Translations under genes and position numbers: made by a program
The notes under the pieces: generated by a model
Database searches by the model: none
The model's input: the letters and a program-made list of their open reading frames with translations, nothing else
What the model was told of the DNA's origin: nothing
Origin: Lineus longissimus
Taxonomy: Eukaryota > Nemertea > Pilidiophora > Heteronemertea > Lineidae
Length of the DNA: 64,000 nt
Direction of reading: 5' to 3'
Assembly: GCF_910592395.1 (NCBI RefSeq)
Contig: NC_088321.1
Span: 6,074,001 to 6,138,000 of the forward strand
Shown: positions 22,621 to 35,712 of the stretch, piece after piece
Position numbering within the stretch: the stretch's first letter is position 1
Layout: each line of letters starts with the position of its first letter

Positions 22621-24967
22621 CTGAAATGAAGAAGTGTGTAGCGGTAAAGGGCTTATATATTTGTCACCGTATAAACGTCGCAACTCTGAACTCAAACCGG
22701 AACCCAAAGACTAAACCAACTAAGATATCTTTTTACATTATTTATTACCCACGTCACTCTAACTTCTTATCTTCAACCGACACTGAAACATTATAAAATT
22801 ATGTGCACAACAAAGTATCAACAAGAGTTGATATGAAAGAATCTTACCACACTATGAGACCAAGGGTGAAGGCAACTAATCGTGATCTAAAATGCTCTGG
22901 CACTTTTCAAGAGAACGTCTTGTTTAGCTACAGAGTGCGGAGGATGGATTTCTGGATCTGCCAGGACTCACTCAAAACATCTAAACATCATCATTTATAC
23001 TTAATTACACACACCCCTAATGGGTAAATAGCCCAGCCCAAATATCAGGCTCTGAGCCAACTAGCACTCAATAATTAAAGAAACAACCAATCAGCACACA
23101 GCTGTATCAATACAAGATTACTAGACAGGGCCTAGGGCAGGGGCCTAGTAACCAGCTGCTTATCAGGAAGTTCATAAAAGGGGTCAAACAGCTTAACAGA
23201 GAGAGATTACAAAACAATGGAAATGAGCAATTAAGAAGAAAGGTGTTGTAACTTATAATGGTTAACGATACTGGGTGTCTGGGTTCACCAGGGCCTGGGA
23301 AGAACACAGAAATAATAATTATAGCTAGGTTTAGTGGGCAATTCCTAATATTGTCACAAAACGGATCTTGGAAGTTGACTGAAGGCTACCGCAGCTGTTG
23401 GCAATGATTTTTGGTACTTAAATGCATGATCGAACATGTTCAGGGGGATAACGTTATTCCCTCTTAACATGTTATAGCCTATATATATTTCATTTTAAAC
23501 TGCTTAAGTTTGAAGAAACCAAGAAAATCAAGAGTCATGACATGACATAATATAGCCTAGAGTGTATATAGAGGGCGTCTCCCTCACAAAATGCCGCATC
23601 TCCTTGGCCTACCATGCAGAGCAAATAGGCCTAGGCTATGCGATCTAACTTCACGACAATTTTTAGGCAATGTCAACTCTTCGGTATCTTTGATCAATAG
23701 AATCCTTCCTGGCAAAGGGGATGCGTTGGGATGCCTTATATGGTGGGCGGTCAACAGTACACACAACACACACGTGCACATACTACTGTACAATTATAAC
23801 ATGTACGCTAGCGCTACCAGTGTACCACGTGGACCAATATGTCACAGTCATTCCGTTCTACAGATCGAAACGAACTTTTGAACATTTTGGTTTCTTTAGT
23901 AATAGGCCAAGACTTATGGAATAAAAACTTACGAAGTAGAGTGCAGGAGTAAAAACACAGGTAAATACACGGTAAAAAAGCGGGATTTGCGAAAAGCACT
24001 GAAGAATAAACCTCGTTTACGGTTTGTTGATTTTGGCATTGCGCAACCCGCTAGTGCGCGATGATCAGGAAGGTAATCCACGTGCTCGAAAATAATCAAA
24101 GAAGGAATTATTACCATAAAAATGAATTGGAAGTATACAATCTTTAAAACCAAACTCGCAAAGAATACTGCCAAAATTCAAGGAATGAAATCAGTGACTT
24201 ACGAAACTATGCCTCACATTCAAGAGACATTTAACATATAAAATATTTCCGTTCATTCGCCAGGAGGTTTGCAGAAAATATGTGGTATCTTCTTCAATAG
24301 AAATTGTACATCGTTGTTACAGTCGGGTCGCCCCGGACGAAGTGCTCAATCGCACCCCAAATCACCCTCTGTCAACACCATTCTTCTTGTGTTGTCAGTG
24401 GGCGGGGGGGGGGGGGGGGGAGATGTCAGGCTATTGGGGGCTGTTGAGCTCTTATTAACTACACGTGCTTGTGGTCAACGTAACTAGCTTTCGGGGGAGG
24501 GGTGGCCAAGGTGGTATCCAGTAACGGGAAGGAGTATATGTGATACAAGACCACTTTCTCTACCACTACCACCTCCCCCCCCGCCCCATCACTCCTCACC
24601 TACAGCCCCGTTCCGGAGGGTTCGTATATCTGGCCTATAATGGATCAGGGTGCGGCTGTATACGTATGATCGGGGTGGTGATTCCGGTTTGTCTAAGGAC
24701 ACAATATTAGGGTTGAAGCCGGGCAAAAGACCAGCAAGTCCATGGAGCGTTCCATCTGTTACTGGGATAAATAATTGATTATTGACGCTACTACTAAGGG
24801 GTAGCGCCAGGTCAACAGCGGCAACACACACTGAAAAGGCTAGTAGGGGGCGGAGGCGGGGATGGGGGGGGGGGCAGGGGCTGGCGGCATTAACCTTGAT
24901 CCCGATGCCTATGTAGGACATGGGCAATGCAGAAACTAATTTTATATTCCGGGTTAAAAACAGGGCC
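22621..24967. other. No gene recognised
   Basis: Would hold the 5' end of the homeodomain-like gene if it continues. Donor-like sites on the minus strand (C|gtaagt near 23,930 and 24,202) could mark 5' non-coding exons but no open chain was found. G runs at 24,404-24,420 (17) and 24,864-24,874 (11). Confidence 0.35.
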
Positions 24968-25729
24968 CATTACCAGCTATTGCGGGCCTAGCACACTCTG
25001 TTTTGAATAGAGGGAGACTCCACCATTCCTATTGTTTGAGATTGGAAAGGTGTGAATTAATCTGGCAATTAGCCTCCTGTGCATTGGTGCATACAAACAC
25101 TAAAATGTTTGGTTTTTGCTGATTTAGGGTCAAATAAATCAGCCAAAAGTTTTGAAAGCTTCACAAATGATTGTTGAAAGGAAGTACTTTATGATAGTTT
25201 GCGAAATTTTGATTAATTCTAGGTGGAAAGTAATATTTTTCGCATATTTGTTGGGAAAAAAATTGAAAATCCTCCAATTTTCAACCCCCCTATGGACACT
25301 ATGAATTTTTCTCCAATAAAGCTGAAATCTTGGGAATATAATCCTAAGAGTTATATCAACCACGTCTGAAGTCGGGAGTTTGTATCAAATGTATAGTTTC
25401 GGAGCTAGCGCAGCTAGAAAAGCCCCCAAAACCCACTTTCTCAGGAATTTACACTACGGGCTACGAGTGAAGCATTACAGATTTACCAAAATTTTCAACC
25501 TATAGATGGACACATCGAATTTCCATCCAAATCACTCCAAATTTTGCCAGTAAATACCTAGACATATATAGATTTATGTCAGAAGTCGGGAGTTGGGATT
25601 ATTTTAACACCCCGCCCAAAAAGCCAACTTTATTGATATTTCCTATGCATTTTCCATTAGGCTTGCCAGGACCAATTAAGCAGGTGCACTAATTGGCTTA
25701 ATTGGCTAGGCCCGCAATAGCTGGTAATG
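24968..25729. mobile_element. 762-bp TIR element
   Basis: The ends are inverted repeats CATTACCAGCTATTGCGGGC at the left and the complement at the right, about 25 bp in all. If the element proper starts at CCAGC, it is flanked by TA on both sides, as for Tc1/mariner-type insertions, but the TA also lies within the palindromic match. No ORF of note. Confidence 0.6.
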
Positions 25730-25749
25730 CGTATTTACTAGATAGGGGG

Positions 25750-25975
25750 GGGGGGGACTGACCTCAGGCATCGCCGACCTAGAAACGTGTTTGTCCTGCA
25801 GATTAATGGTTTTGTCTTGGTGTCTCAACCACTCCCCGAGATCATGCCCTAGTCCCATGACAAAAATATGACAAAAAATATGGACCCGAATGATAGGAGG
25901 ACCACGCATCGCCCAGTGGTCCACCATGCAGTCAATAAAAATCATGACGAGATATGGCGAGACACGCAGGCGCAT
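25750..25975 (-). CDS. Candidate exon, unknown hydrophobic protein
   Basis: Open from an ATG at 25,975 for about 74 codons to a good donor (GAG|gtcagt) near 25,763. The reading has hydrophobic stretches (VSPYLVMIFIDCMV and VHIFCHIFVMGLGHDL). No family recognised; no partner exon found. A second minus-strand open frame at 26,053-26,406 (117 codons) lies just upstream and is likewise unrecognised. Confidence 0.25.
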
Positions 25976-26420
25976 ACATTCATGTAGTGAAGCATCGTTA
26001 ACAAATGTTCAACAAAATATCTTGGGATATGAAGATACGTATCCTTAGCGCTTCATACAGAGAGACGAACCCTAACAGAAAACGCTTCGTTACGATTAAC
26101 ATCTCCTGAATCAGGTGCATCCACGGTGATCTCAAATAATATAAGTGAGGATAGATTCCAAGAACGGTTGCCAAAAGTGGGTCTCATGATTAATATTATC
26201 ATATAGGCGAGCTCTGCAAATCGACAAAATGGTTCATGTGCACGAACTTCTGTAAAGAAACTTCGCGGTTGAACACCGCATAAACCAAAGATAGACGGAT
26301 GTGTGACCATAGCAAATCGAGTCATGCAGACCATTGCATTATGAAGTAGGCATAGTTTTCCACTAGGCGATTGGCTGACGGCGAAACAATGGGTTCGGGA
26401 GCACAAAGAAGCTGATACAA

Positions 26421-26543
26421 ATGGCTGATTTGTCCGATTTTTTAAACGGAATTCCGCGGCCAGTTATTTACGTGGATCGCAACTTACATCTGCGAGCATT
26501 CAAACCGGCGATCTGGCTGTTCCCACCTCCAACCAAGACATGA
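26421..26543 (+). CDS. Small ORF of 40 codons
   Basis: Starts in a favourable context (caaATGG) and reads MADLSDFLNGIPRPVIYVDR onward to TGA, with protein-like composition. It could be a first exon whose donor I cannot place, or a chance ORF. Confidence 0.25.
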   Translation: MADLSDFLNGIPRPVIYVDRNLHLRAFKPAIWLFPPPTKT

Positions 26544-27139
26544 GTTGATTAGCCAGACAGGTTCGCCATATCATGGATGTGGTATTGGTAAGTTGACTTG
26601 TCCATTTAGTTTTTCACATTGATCATCAATTTCTCCATCAGGGGATGAAGATTTTGCACGTTTCGCCGCTCATAGTGGTTGCCAACAGCGCATTATTTGA
26701 TATCCCACAAAGAATATGATATTGATCATACGGGCTGGTCCTGGGTACGAAATTCTAACACAAGGACGATGTTCCGAAATATTTCGAAGTTAAACACGAC
26801 CATGAGGTATATATTTATGAAAATAATTGACTGCACTGATGAGTATATATATCGTGCTTGTCAACGAGGTAAAAAGGTAAATATTGTCCGTTTGTTATTG
26901 CATTTCAACTCTTAACAAAGGTTTGGTTTTTCAAACTTGGAGGGAGGGTATTTGCAATCTGCTGTTTTATTTTTTTCTCCGGTGAACTCATCGTTGACAT
27001 TTTAAATCACTTTTGAATTCACTTCAACTACGATCCATGTTTGCTTGCACCGTGAGTTCAGGCCTTATCCATCAAAGTAATTTTTATGTTCATGGTACAC
27101 CTAGTATATCGGACACCAGTGCATTCATTATTTGTGACC

Positions 27140-27347
27140 CGCTCTACCAAAACTAGGCGCTTGTCGCATCTGAACTTGACAGGTTGATACGGACTTGTTG
27201 TTCATTTCCCTATTGTAGACCTTTTGTTGAATGTGACCAAATCAGTTTGTAATAGATTTCACAAAAGGTCAACAATAGGGAAATGAACAACAAGTCCGTA
27301 TCAACCGTCAAGTTCAGATGCGACAAGCGCCTAGTTTTGGTAGAGCG
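27140..27347. mobile_element. 208-bp palindromic MITE
   Basis: Two arms of about 88 bp, starting CGCTCTACCAAAACTAGGCG and its complement, meet at a loop of about 30 bp. The arms differ at very few positions. No clear target duplication. Confidence 0.75.
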
Positions 27348-29424
27348 TTTATTGAATTATTTTTTATTTTTCATTCCGGGAACCATTACCAACTGTAATG
27401 TTTACTAACATTTCCAATGAGACCATACATACTCTGTGTGATTTTATGACAGCGATTATAGTGATCATGAAAACGCCTTTCACTAAGAAAATGATCTCTG
27501 AATCCTGTTACAAAGCTGTATGCTGTTTCCTTACCTCTAGAAGATCCTGAAAGAGTAAGAAGCGGGAGTTATAACATGTGAAGCCTATCCTAACACATTG
27601 CAAGGACACTTATTACACTAGTCGACTGCCAAACCACGTGATGACAAATAATTTATACGCACATGTAAAACGTGTGAATACTAGTAATAATAGCGGATTA
27701 CTTCAAAATGCTTTGAACGTCACCCATGAAAGTAAACAAATGATATTTATTTGACCATTTTAGAAATGCACCAGTTTCGAAATAAGTAGACGGTAAGCCT
27801 GTTGGCTCATCACGGTGCCGCTTACTTGATGAATCTTAATATTTTAAATTGTAAGCTATGTATCATGCAGTTTTTTGTTGCCACATTGTTGTTATGTTCA
27901 TGGTAATCGAAGATTGCTGTCTAGGTGCTTATAAGTAACCTTGTATTCGTCAATTTCGCGATGGTTTTTGACCAAACCGCACTTTTTCGAAAGAAATATC
28001 AATTATGGCATTGCATCGTTGCATAATATTCGAAGGCATTTTTAAAAATTCTTAAATGGGAAGTGTGAGTATTTCGAAGCCTTTTGTAAAACAAGTGGAT
28101 CAATGCTTACAATACCCAACTAACCCGAAATGATTAAAACTAGTATGTATTTCACAGATCATTTCTAGATTCTGGTTTGCTTATACGATATTCATCATAA
28201 GCACGGTGGCTAAAGGTATCGGCTTGACTAAAGAAATATATGTCCTCACTCGGAGAGGAAATGACGATACAAAAGAAACACACAAAATGTTATTTCATTT
28301 ATAGGGTCGTAAGGCCCGTATTTATTTTTGTACCCCTTCAACACTGTAATGGGAGGGCCTTTGTTTCTATTGTGAATTGCAAACCGATACCGTTGCCCAC
28401 CGTGGGTTAATCTAAATACAGTATCTTCTTTAAAAAACGGTAGGTTTTGCATTAATATTAAGTTCTTATTATATTTACCATAAACTTTCCTCGAAAATTC
28501 TCCATCCTTGGAACGTCAGAGGTTTCTTTGGCAATCTGTGCGTACTTCAGCGTTTTATCTGAAGTAGATTAAACAGTAAATACGAAAATAATGCGATACA
28601 TGGTTAGGGCTAGGGCGAGGATACCTTGATTATCTCTGCACATTTGTAGCATAGTGAGTAACTTGATAAGTATTCTGTGACTGGTTCATTCAAGCTCTAG
28701 AAACAGTTCATATTTCGGTTAGTGATAGAAGAAAAAATGGTCTAAGGATATAAGGATACGATCAAGTTGTGATCGCCGTTTTACAGCAACTGGCCCAATT
28801 GCTTCAGGAGTAAACCCCACATTGAATGATCGGCGTCTTTTTGATTAAGTATGCACGCCATAGACGATTGGTGTCGTTACGTAAAGCCGTCTTCGGAAAG
28901 TATCTAAAATACGTTCACATCAATGATCAACTGGTATAACATGTACATTAGTACTTTGGCTAATGTACATGTTTTACACGACCATGAATCGTGTAAGACG
29001 TGTCATAAATGTCCATATCAAAATTCACGTTTTCAACCAAAATTAAAGTTACGAGCAGGCATGCAATATCAATAACATGATCATCGCACAGTGTCGACTC
29101 ATTTTTAATATTAATTGCTCAATGGCGATATTCTAGCTCATAGTGATGACGTTACATCAACGGGAGCCAATTATGTATCTGACCACATTACTAGCCAAAT
29201 CTGCTACAAAGCAGTCAAACAGACATGGGATGATATTCCTGAATCCAACAGTCGATGCTGTTTTGTTTTGTTTTGTTTGTCCCTGGGCATTTAGTTCAAA
29301 ATTTATTAGTGGCGCAATCTCAAACAAAATAGTAAATCATGACTGATACTGTAACTTTTGAGGCGCCCTACAAGTGCGAGTACTGTACCTTTTGTATTTC
29401 ACTCGGTTAACTAATTTTGGGCAA
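27348..29424. other. No gene recognised; small palindromes
   Basis: Two short hairpins lie at about 28,939-28,972 (ACATGTACATTAG and complement) and 28,974-29,000 (TTACACGA and complement). Nothing else supported. Confidence 0.4.
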
Positions 29425-29640
29425 TCAAAACATAGCAATCGGTGATAAAAGGTACAATTTCAAGTGATTAGATAAATTGTTTATAAAAGTGTTGATGTAG
29501 AAATAAAATGTATCAATAAAGGATAATAAATTCTGCACCAAGAGCATTTTATTTACTGACAACATGAACGAAGTACATGGCAATACAACTAATATAACCG
29601 CGTACAAAAACAGCGCCCCTAGCTTAAACATAGCATTCAT
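29425..29640 (-). CDS. ORF with signal-peptide-like start
   Basis: 71 codons from ATG. The first 30 residues contain a hydrophobic core (ALFLYAVILVVLPCTSF) as in a signal peptide or membrane anchor; the rest is AT-rich. No family, promoter or splice support. Confidence 0.2.
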   Translation of the reverse strand: MNAMFKLGALFLYAVILVVLPCTSFMLSVNKMLLVQNLLSFIDTFYFYINTFINNLSNHLKLYLLSPIAMF

Positions 29641-30544
29641 ATATTACTGCGTACAAAAATAAACAAACAGTATTTGCGACCTAATAGCAGGCGATATCGG
29701 CAAGTTGTGTGTACACGATTTCGTGATGGTAAATTAACTGTGTGCCATGAATGGTACTTAAAAATCTGTAAACAGTCCTATTTTACAGCTCATATTGAGT
29801 AAATCTTCATAATGTTAGGCCTGGGTTATCTTGAATATATACCCTTGAATGGGTAGGACGTAGTGTGATGATGAAGAGCGGATTTACGGGAATCCGTAAT
29901 TACGTCCATCTTACCGACTTTTCTTCTAAACCGGAACCGTAGTATGTCTCGTACAGTCGCACATGGCTTTGCACCTTGTACACAATGATGTACGTCTGTT
30001 CAATGGCTCCACGCTTTTCGCATTCATTGTGTGTGTAGGGCTGAGAAATGTACAAGGACTTCATTATCTATGACCGAGACTCACAGCAAGCAGTATAAAG
30101 TCTGAGGCAGAGCTTTATAATGACCCTAAACAATATAAATGCTTTGTTTGAAGAGAAAAAAACAACCTGTCTGTTGTTCTCACACCGTAATGTGTACGGA
30201 AGCGCCTTGCTTGCTTACAATTGCATTCACATCATGCTGTGGAAGCAACCATATTTTTTCTGTTCCATATATACTCATCATGTTGTGTACATATCCTTTA
30301 CCTTATTTCTAAGAGTGTAGCAGGGAAAGTCTTGGACATGTTAGATGAAAATTGATGCTTATTGAATGCCATATCCGTCCCAAACAGACGGAAATGAGGA
30401 CGTTGGTTAGAATTCGTGCTCTCATCGTTTGATATGACTTACAGCCGGATCATGAATAAGTCATGTCAAAGTCATATCATTATCAGAGCAAAACATATTG
30501 TTTTGAATATTTTTCATACAATCAAACCAGGCAGCATCTACAGA

Positions 30545-30832
30545 TCAGCTGCTGGTGTCAACTTCAAGTGCGTTTTCATTTAGTTTAACAGCAACTTTGC
30601 AGGCATAAGTTGGCATTGTGGATAAATCTTGACCGGCGTGAGTATTACACCTGGGCCGACTGAATCGAAACTCGATAGCGAAGGTGGCGATAGTGACAAT
30701 AACAACGCCTATCAACGGATAGTGTGCCAGCGCTAGTAAAATGCTGTTAGTGCGCTGAGCCAATTCATTCGGCGACTCAGAGACAGAAATAAGTTGTCTT
30801 AGCGTCAAAAACCAAACACAATGCCAAAGTTA
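30545..30832 (-). CDS. ORF with one predicted membrane segment, unknown
   Basis: An open frame ending in TGA at 30,545 extends back to an upstream stop at about 30,833; it has no early ATG, so it would be an exon. It reads LAQRTNSILLALAHYPLIG and continues with a hydrophobic span (VVIVTIATFAI), then a Cys-containing tail. Codon and residue use look protein-like. No family recognised. Confidence 0.3.
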
Positions 30833-33800
30833 CTCAAAGATAAAAGATGCCATCCACGCAGATAGCCTTCATTAGAAAATTATAATGCTGCATGTTAGGG
30901 GTGACCCAAAGGGCTCGGGTATGAAAATGCCGGTAAAGGACAGGATCGAGAAACGGGGTATAGGGCTGCATGGGTTTACACACATAACACTGTCCTGCAA
31001 TTGACTTTTAATAGGATATAGATTCAAAGTTCCAGGTTACATAAAAGTTTTAAAAATCTGCGAATTTAGATCATTTTGAAAAATATTCATATTGATGATA
31101 ATCAAGCGCGGATTCGTTGGTGTATAGCTCTCACCAGTGAAGCATGCACTCCCTGATAAATAGATGTAATCGACATGTAATAAACAACCACCCCCCCCCC
31201 CCCGTCAGATCCTCGGTGTGCCTCCTTGTTTAAACTTGGTTCAACTTTGTTCCCGAGCTCGGCAGAAAACTGGACTTTCGAGCGGCATTTTCCTAGGGGT
31301 CGGGTAACAATAGTTTCTACAAGTACTGAGTGTATGTGTCCCCTGTCCCGCAATGCCCATCACCACTGCACGTTCAACCCTCCTCTTTCCCGATCACCTT
31401 TAGTTAAATGCCTTACCAGTTATCTGTGACGTCACTAATAGCATACTAACAAAATTGCTATTCGCTGTGCCTAACATCGCCTGTAGCTACCGGAGTTTCT
31501 ATTCGGGGATAGTGCCTATTATGGACACTTTTGGCATATCCCACTGTTAGACTTTGATAACGCTATCAGAGTACGGATTCGTTTGGCGGTGGTGAATCCT
31601 GATAGAACCGGTTCAATGAAAAGATGATTGCGACGCGAATCCTGAACGTTCGTTTTGAACATACTAGGTGTATCTTAACAGTCAAATAATATTCAAACTT
31701 ACATTGTTTAATAAGGACGATTGCTTGTGGGAGATGGTTTCAAGGTTATTATTGACAAGAGTGTACAGAAAACATGATTGACAGGTCAGACAGCCCAATT
31801 CTATGTCCCACTGGCTACTAGAATTGTACATTTCCAATGGTGGTCATTACTAATAGGTGGTTATAAATCTTTTGATTGATCTGCTAGGCCTATGTAAGAG
31901 AGTACATGTATATCAGAGCGATTCATATAATATAGATTCCGATCCTTGACCATCACAAATATATATGCCTACATCTCCGAAACGGACAACTTGAGGTGAC
32001 GGGCCATGTTAGCCAAATTTGCGGACAATGTCGACTTTAAAATTGAATTGCTCCTAGCCATGACTGATAAGCGACTCTTAGTAAAGAAATCTGGAATCTT
32101 GAAGGAATTTTGCGCACGATAAAAGCAAAAAAATATATTTCAAATTGCCTTTGATTAGGACAAATTATTGATACAATAACATCGGTATTTACAAAATGAA
32201 CAGTCTAATCACGCCGAGCTCCGTTGTCCGACACCTCAATATCTACTAGGAATCAACACAGAATAACTCTCTGCATCTCGTAACAGTGCCCCTTTTTGCA
32301 ATTTAGGTCACGGTAAATGAATCAATCGCTAATTAGTCGCATAAAACGCGCTAATTTCGAATTTCGATTTTTTTTTTCTAGAATCATTTGAAAATTGAAA
32401 AAAAAACACTCTGTTACGTGAAAGCCAAAGTGTATCCGATGTGAATGCAACTATCAACTTCCGAATGCAGTGCTCCAAAAAAGGGCAATAAGACGTATTT
32501 TAAAATCGTTTGTGATTCTTACTTATCAAACAAACATCTAGTTATTCAGGTGGAATCGAAACTTCGTGATACTGGCAGATTTTAAATGTTTAAGTCACGA
32601 TGCCCCGCCTATTTAAGTAACATGATCAGTTATCTTAAAAAGGTCTACATATACAATATAACGGCAACAACATAGTCCCATCATTTTCACAGATTCTATT
32701 CAAATCCCATCGGATTGTCACATCATACTAGAAAATACCAAGATTGTCATTACGGATTGGTTGTGGGGATTTGATCGGACATATGCCTGCCCCCGAAACA
32801 ATTGTCAACCTACTAATTGGTCCTCAAAATCAACGACATACTCATAAACAAGTTGCAGGGCTCCTCCACAACGTATTAGAGTGCAGACAGACCAGTTTCT
32901 GATGATGAACACAATAGAACTACATGTACATGTTCTACCCCATTGAAATTCTTACATGTAATTTAATGACTCCGACGACATGCAAACCATTCGTCTCATC
33001 TTGAAATAAGGTTAAATTGTCAATGCTTCTCCTAACCTTGACATCGCAAAATGACTCAACACGGTTTGAAACGTTCGGTTAAATTTTCAGGGAGGGTTGT
33101 TTCAGTTCAAAGTATCTAATCATAAGGATAGTTGTAAATGTTCGGCCAAGTTATAATCAATATGAAATACAAATGTTTCCCTCTGTTCGTTATTCATTCC
33201 ACCAATTACCGAATACTCAATATGTCAATGCCCCAATTAAACTCCATGCGGAGCACGGGTAATTGCTAGTAATTGTTATCATTGTATGGCACTTGCTAGA
33301 GGTAGGGGACCCGTAAACCCAGGTCAGAATGTTAAAGGTACGGGAGTCCTTTTGCGCATGCACACACAATTCCCGTATCTCTAGCTTATTCGTACGGCAG
33401 TTCTCCCGTACCGTTTTAGTGCGCCAGTATATACGGAACTATAACTTGCAACTTATATTTTTGAATACCAGTACTCGAGTATATGTACCAGTATATATTG
33501 AGTATCCACCGCCCGTATACACCCCCGTGTACATGTACGTGACAAGACTAAATCATGAAATGACATTAAAAATATTACACAACTAACACTTTTTGTTATA
33601 AGATACGGAAGTCTGATTTATGCAGGCCTATACGCAGTTTTAATTGTGAACCTCCTGTATGAAGCCCTTTATTGTCTAATGTTTCTTCACTTGAAATATT
33701 CTTCGAAAGTATTTTCACATTCGCACGATACACTAAATTTTGGTTGTTTAAATCAAAGACGCGCTGGGTGTGCCAAAGTGTTAAACGAATGGTCGTCTCA

Positions 33801-34040
33801 GCACGGTTTGGTAGATAAAAGGTGTCGGGTTCACCGCCAGAGGAAATGGAAAACACAACGCATACACACAACGACACAATAGAAATCAACAGGGGCGAAT
33901 GGCCATGCAGAACGTGTCACCCATCGACCCCTACCATTACATATTTCTGTAACAGGAAGAGAGAGCGGTCCATCCATGGAACAGCTATTTCCTCATTGTC
34001 AAGTTGAGCTTGGTGTATAACGACGTTCGACAATGTTCGC
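30833..34040. other. No gene recognised
   Basis: Includes a run of 13 C (31,191-31,203). Several open frames of 60-97 codons (33,329-34,007) overlap on both strands and none has a recognisable motif. Confidence 0.35.
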
Positions 34041-34047
34041 TTAGGAA

Positions 34048-34239
34048 ATGAATACGAACGCTCTCACGCAAGGTCAAAATAACACTCGAGTCACACTTCC
34101 ACTCACTCCTGCACAACTTGACGAGCCAACACCAGAAATTGTACTACTTATGCCGGGTTGGAAAGAGGACAATCTCCCTTTGTCCACAAAATACTCCAAT
34201 GCCCTACGAAAGCAGCTAGCAGTCAGGCATCAATCCTAG
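34048..34239 (+). CDS. ORF of 63 codons, unknown
   Basis: ATG in a fair context (ggaaATGA). The reading is hydrophilic with Thr, Gln and Pro (TPAQLDEPTPEIVLLMPGW) and protein-like. No domain, splice or promoter support. Confidence 0.22.
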   Translation: MNTNALTQGQNNTRVTLPLTPAQLDEPTPEIVLLMPGWKEDNLPLSTKYSNALRKQLAVRHQS

Positions 34240-34496
34240 CCTTCCCTTCGCGGGGCTGTTTCTACCAAAAGCGATGGCACAAAGGCCGAGCCCCTGGCGC
34301 CTCAAGACCAGAGAGCTCTGGGCAGATTGGCTCATCAGCTGGGTAAAACAATTCATCCACGATATTAAAAACTCTGACCGTCAACCGGGATGATGCTGTC
34401 CAATCACCCTTGGCCAAAATGTTGGCTGGGAAGCATCCGGGAGAAGGGAAACTCCGAGAAAAACACATAGGTTGATTGTGCACTGGGCGATTAAAC

Positions 34497-34890
34497 TAGC
34501 TATATGTTGCAGTAGCCAGCCTAAGTGAAGGATGATCTGACTTAACACCAGCTCTGATGGTGGAGCTGTAGGAGGCAGCCCCTCCAAATGGACGGATGTC
34601 CTAAGGCCAACCACCTCTCACAGCCAAAACAATAAAAGTTACAGAAACCAACAGCAGAGTATAAAAGTGACGTAAAAAAATAATGACCTGACACCTGCCC
34701 GTTTAACTCTATATGTATATGTTGTAGTGGCCAGCCTAAGTGAATTAACCAGCTCTGATGGTGGAGCTGTAGGAGGCAGCCCCTCCCAATGGCCGGATGT
34801 CGTAAGGCCAACCACCTCTCACAGCCCAACAGCTGAGTAAAGTGTCGTAAAAAAAGAATGACCAGACACCTGCCCGTTTAACTCTAGTGA
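34497..34890 (+). repeat. Two-copy tandem repeat of about 200 bp
   Basis: Both units carry GCTCTGATGGTGGAGCTGTA, then GGCCAACCACCTCTCACAGC and ACACCTGCCCGTTTAACTCT. The first unit is longer by a few tens of bases. Probably a dispersed repeat; origin not recognised. Confidence 0.7.
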
Positions 34891-35378
34891 CACTAATTAC
34901 TAGTATAGGAACGAGGTACAAATTGCTTTTCAAGCTATGGCTGCCAACATCTATATACATGTAGATAGGCCTACTATACATGGTCATTATCAGGACACTG
35001 CGAATGTTTTTGTTTCTTGCACTTTCAACCTCTTCATCTGTGGACTACTTCAAACAAATTCAAAATGGCCGTGCGTAGCCCCTGGAAACATCTTTACACC
35101 ATCGCCTGCATGCGCAGCGATCACATGTGGGCAATTATGACCCATGAATCATGTATTTGGTGGTAACATGTCCGTACTGTTTCTACATGACAACATTTGT
35201 TGTGGCTTATCAAATTATTGCAAAATTGAGTATACCTCTCTCAGGGTACGCACAAATAAAGATACCAGACACAATACAAACATATCGTCTTTGGTAAAAT
35301 GTTTTTTCACCAGATAAAAAAGTATCACTATATTAAAAAATCCATGAAGCTTTCATCCATAATCAATCCCGGTGAATT

Positions 35379-35455
35379 TTCCCTTGCTCAGTCGGAAGAG
35401 TAAATTAATGCCTTATAAGCCAGAGGTCCCGGGTTCAATCCCTGGAATGACCTGT
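35379..35455 (+). repeat. tRNA-derived SINE-like unit 1
   Basis: Contains TCAGTCGGAAGAG (box A region) and a perfect box B GGTTCAATCCC, spaced as in a tRNA. The stems do not close well, so it is a tRNA relic rather than a tRNA gene. A sister copy lies 254 bp downstream. Confidence 0.5.
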
Positions 35456-35631
35456 TACATTTGGCGCCCATCGTGGTTAAATGATAATAATAATCTATTT
35501 CCTCGATGCTGGGTATGAATTGGCTCATAAATTATCTCTTTGTATCTCGGAAGAAGAACACGATTGCGAGGACACAACTTTCCCGGACGGGGGAGTATGT
35601 GGTGGTGGCACAATATATAGCTCTAGCTAGT

Positions 35632-35712
35632 GGGAATTTCCCTTTGGCCCAGTCGGTAGATAGAGTGATAACTTATTAACCAGAGGTCATGGGTCCAATC
35701 CCCGGCATGACC
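35632..35712 (+). repeat. tRNA-derived SINE-like unit 2
   Basis: Homologous to 35379-35455 over about 80 bp: CCCAGTCGGTAGATAGAG then GGTCCAATCCCC. One base of box B differs. The direct-repeat order suggests tandem SINE units or a duplication. Confidence 0.5.

Noticed and set aside
35379-35712. Two tRNA genes
   Set aside because: Box B is good but acceptor and anticodon stems do not pair convincingly; they look like tRNA-derived repeats.
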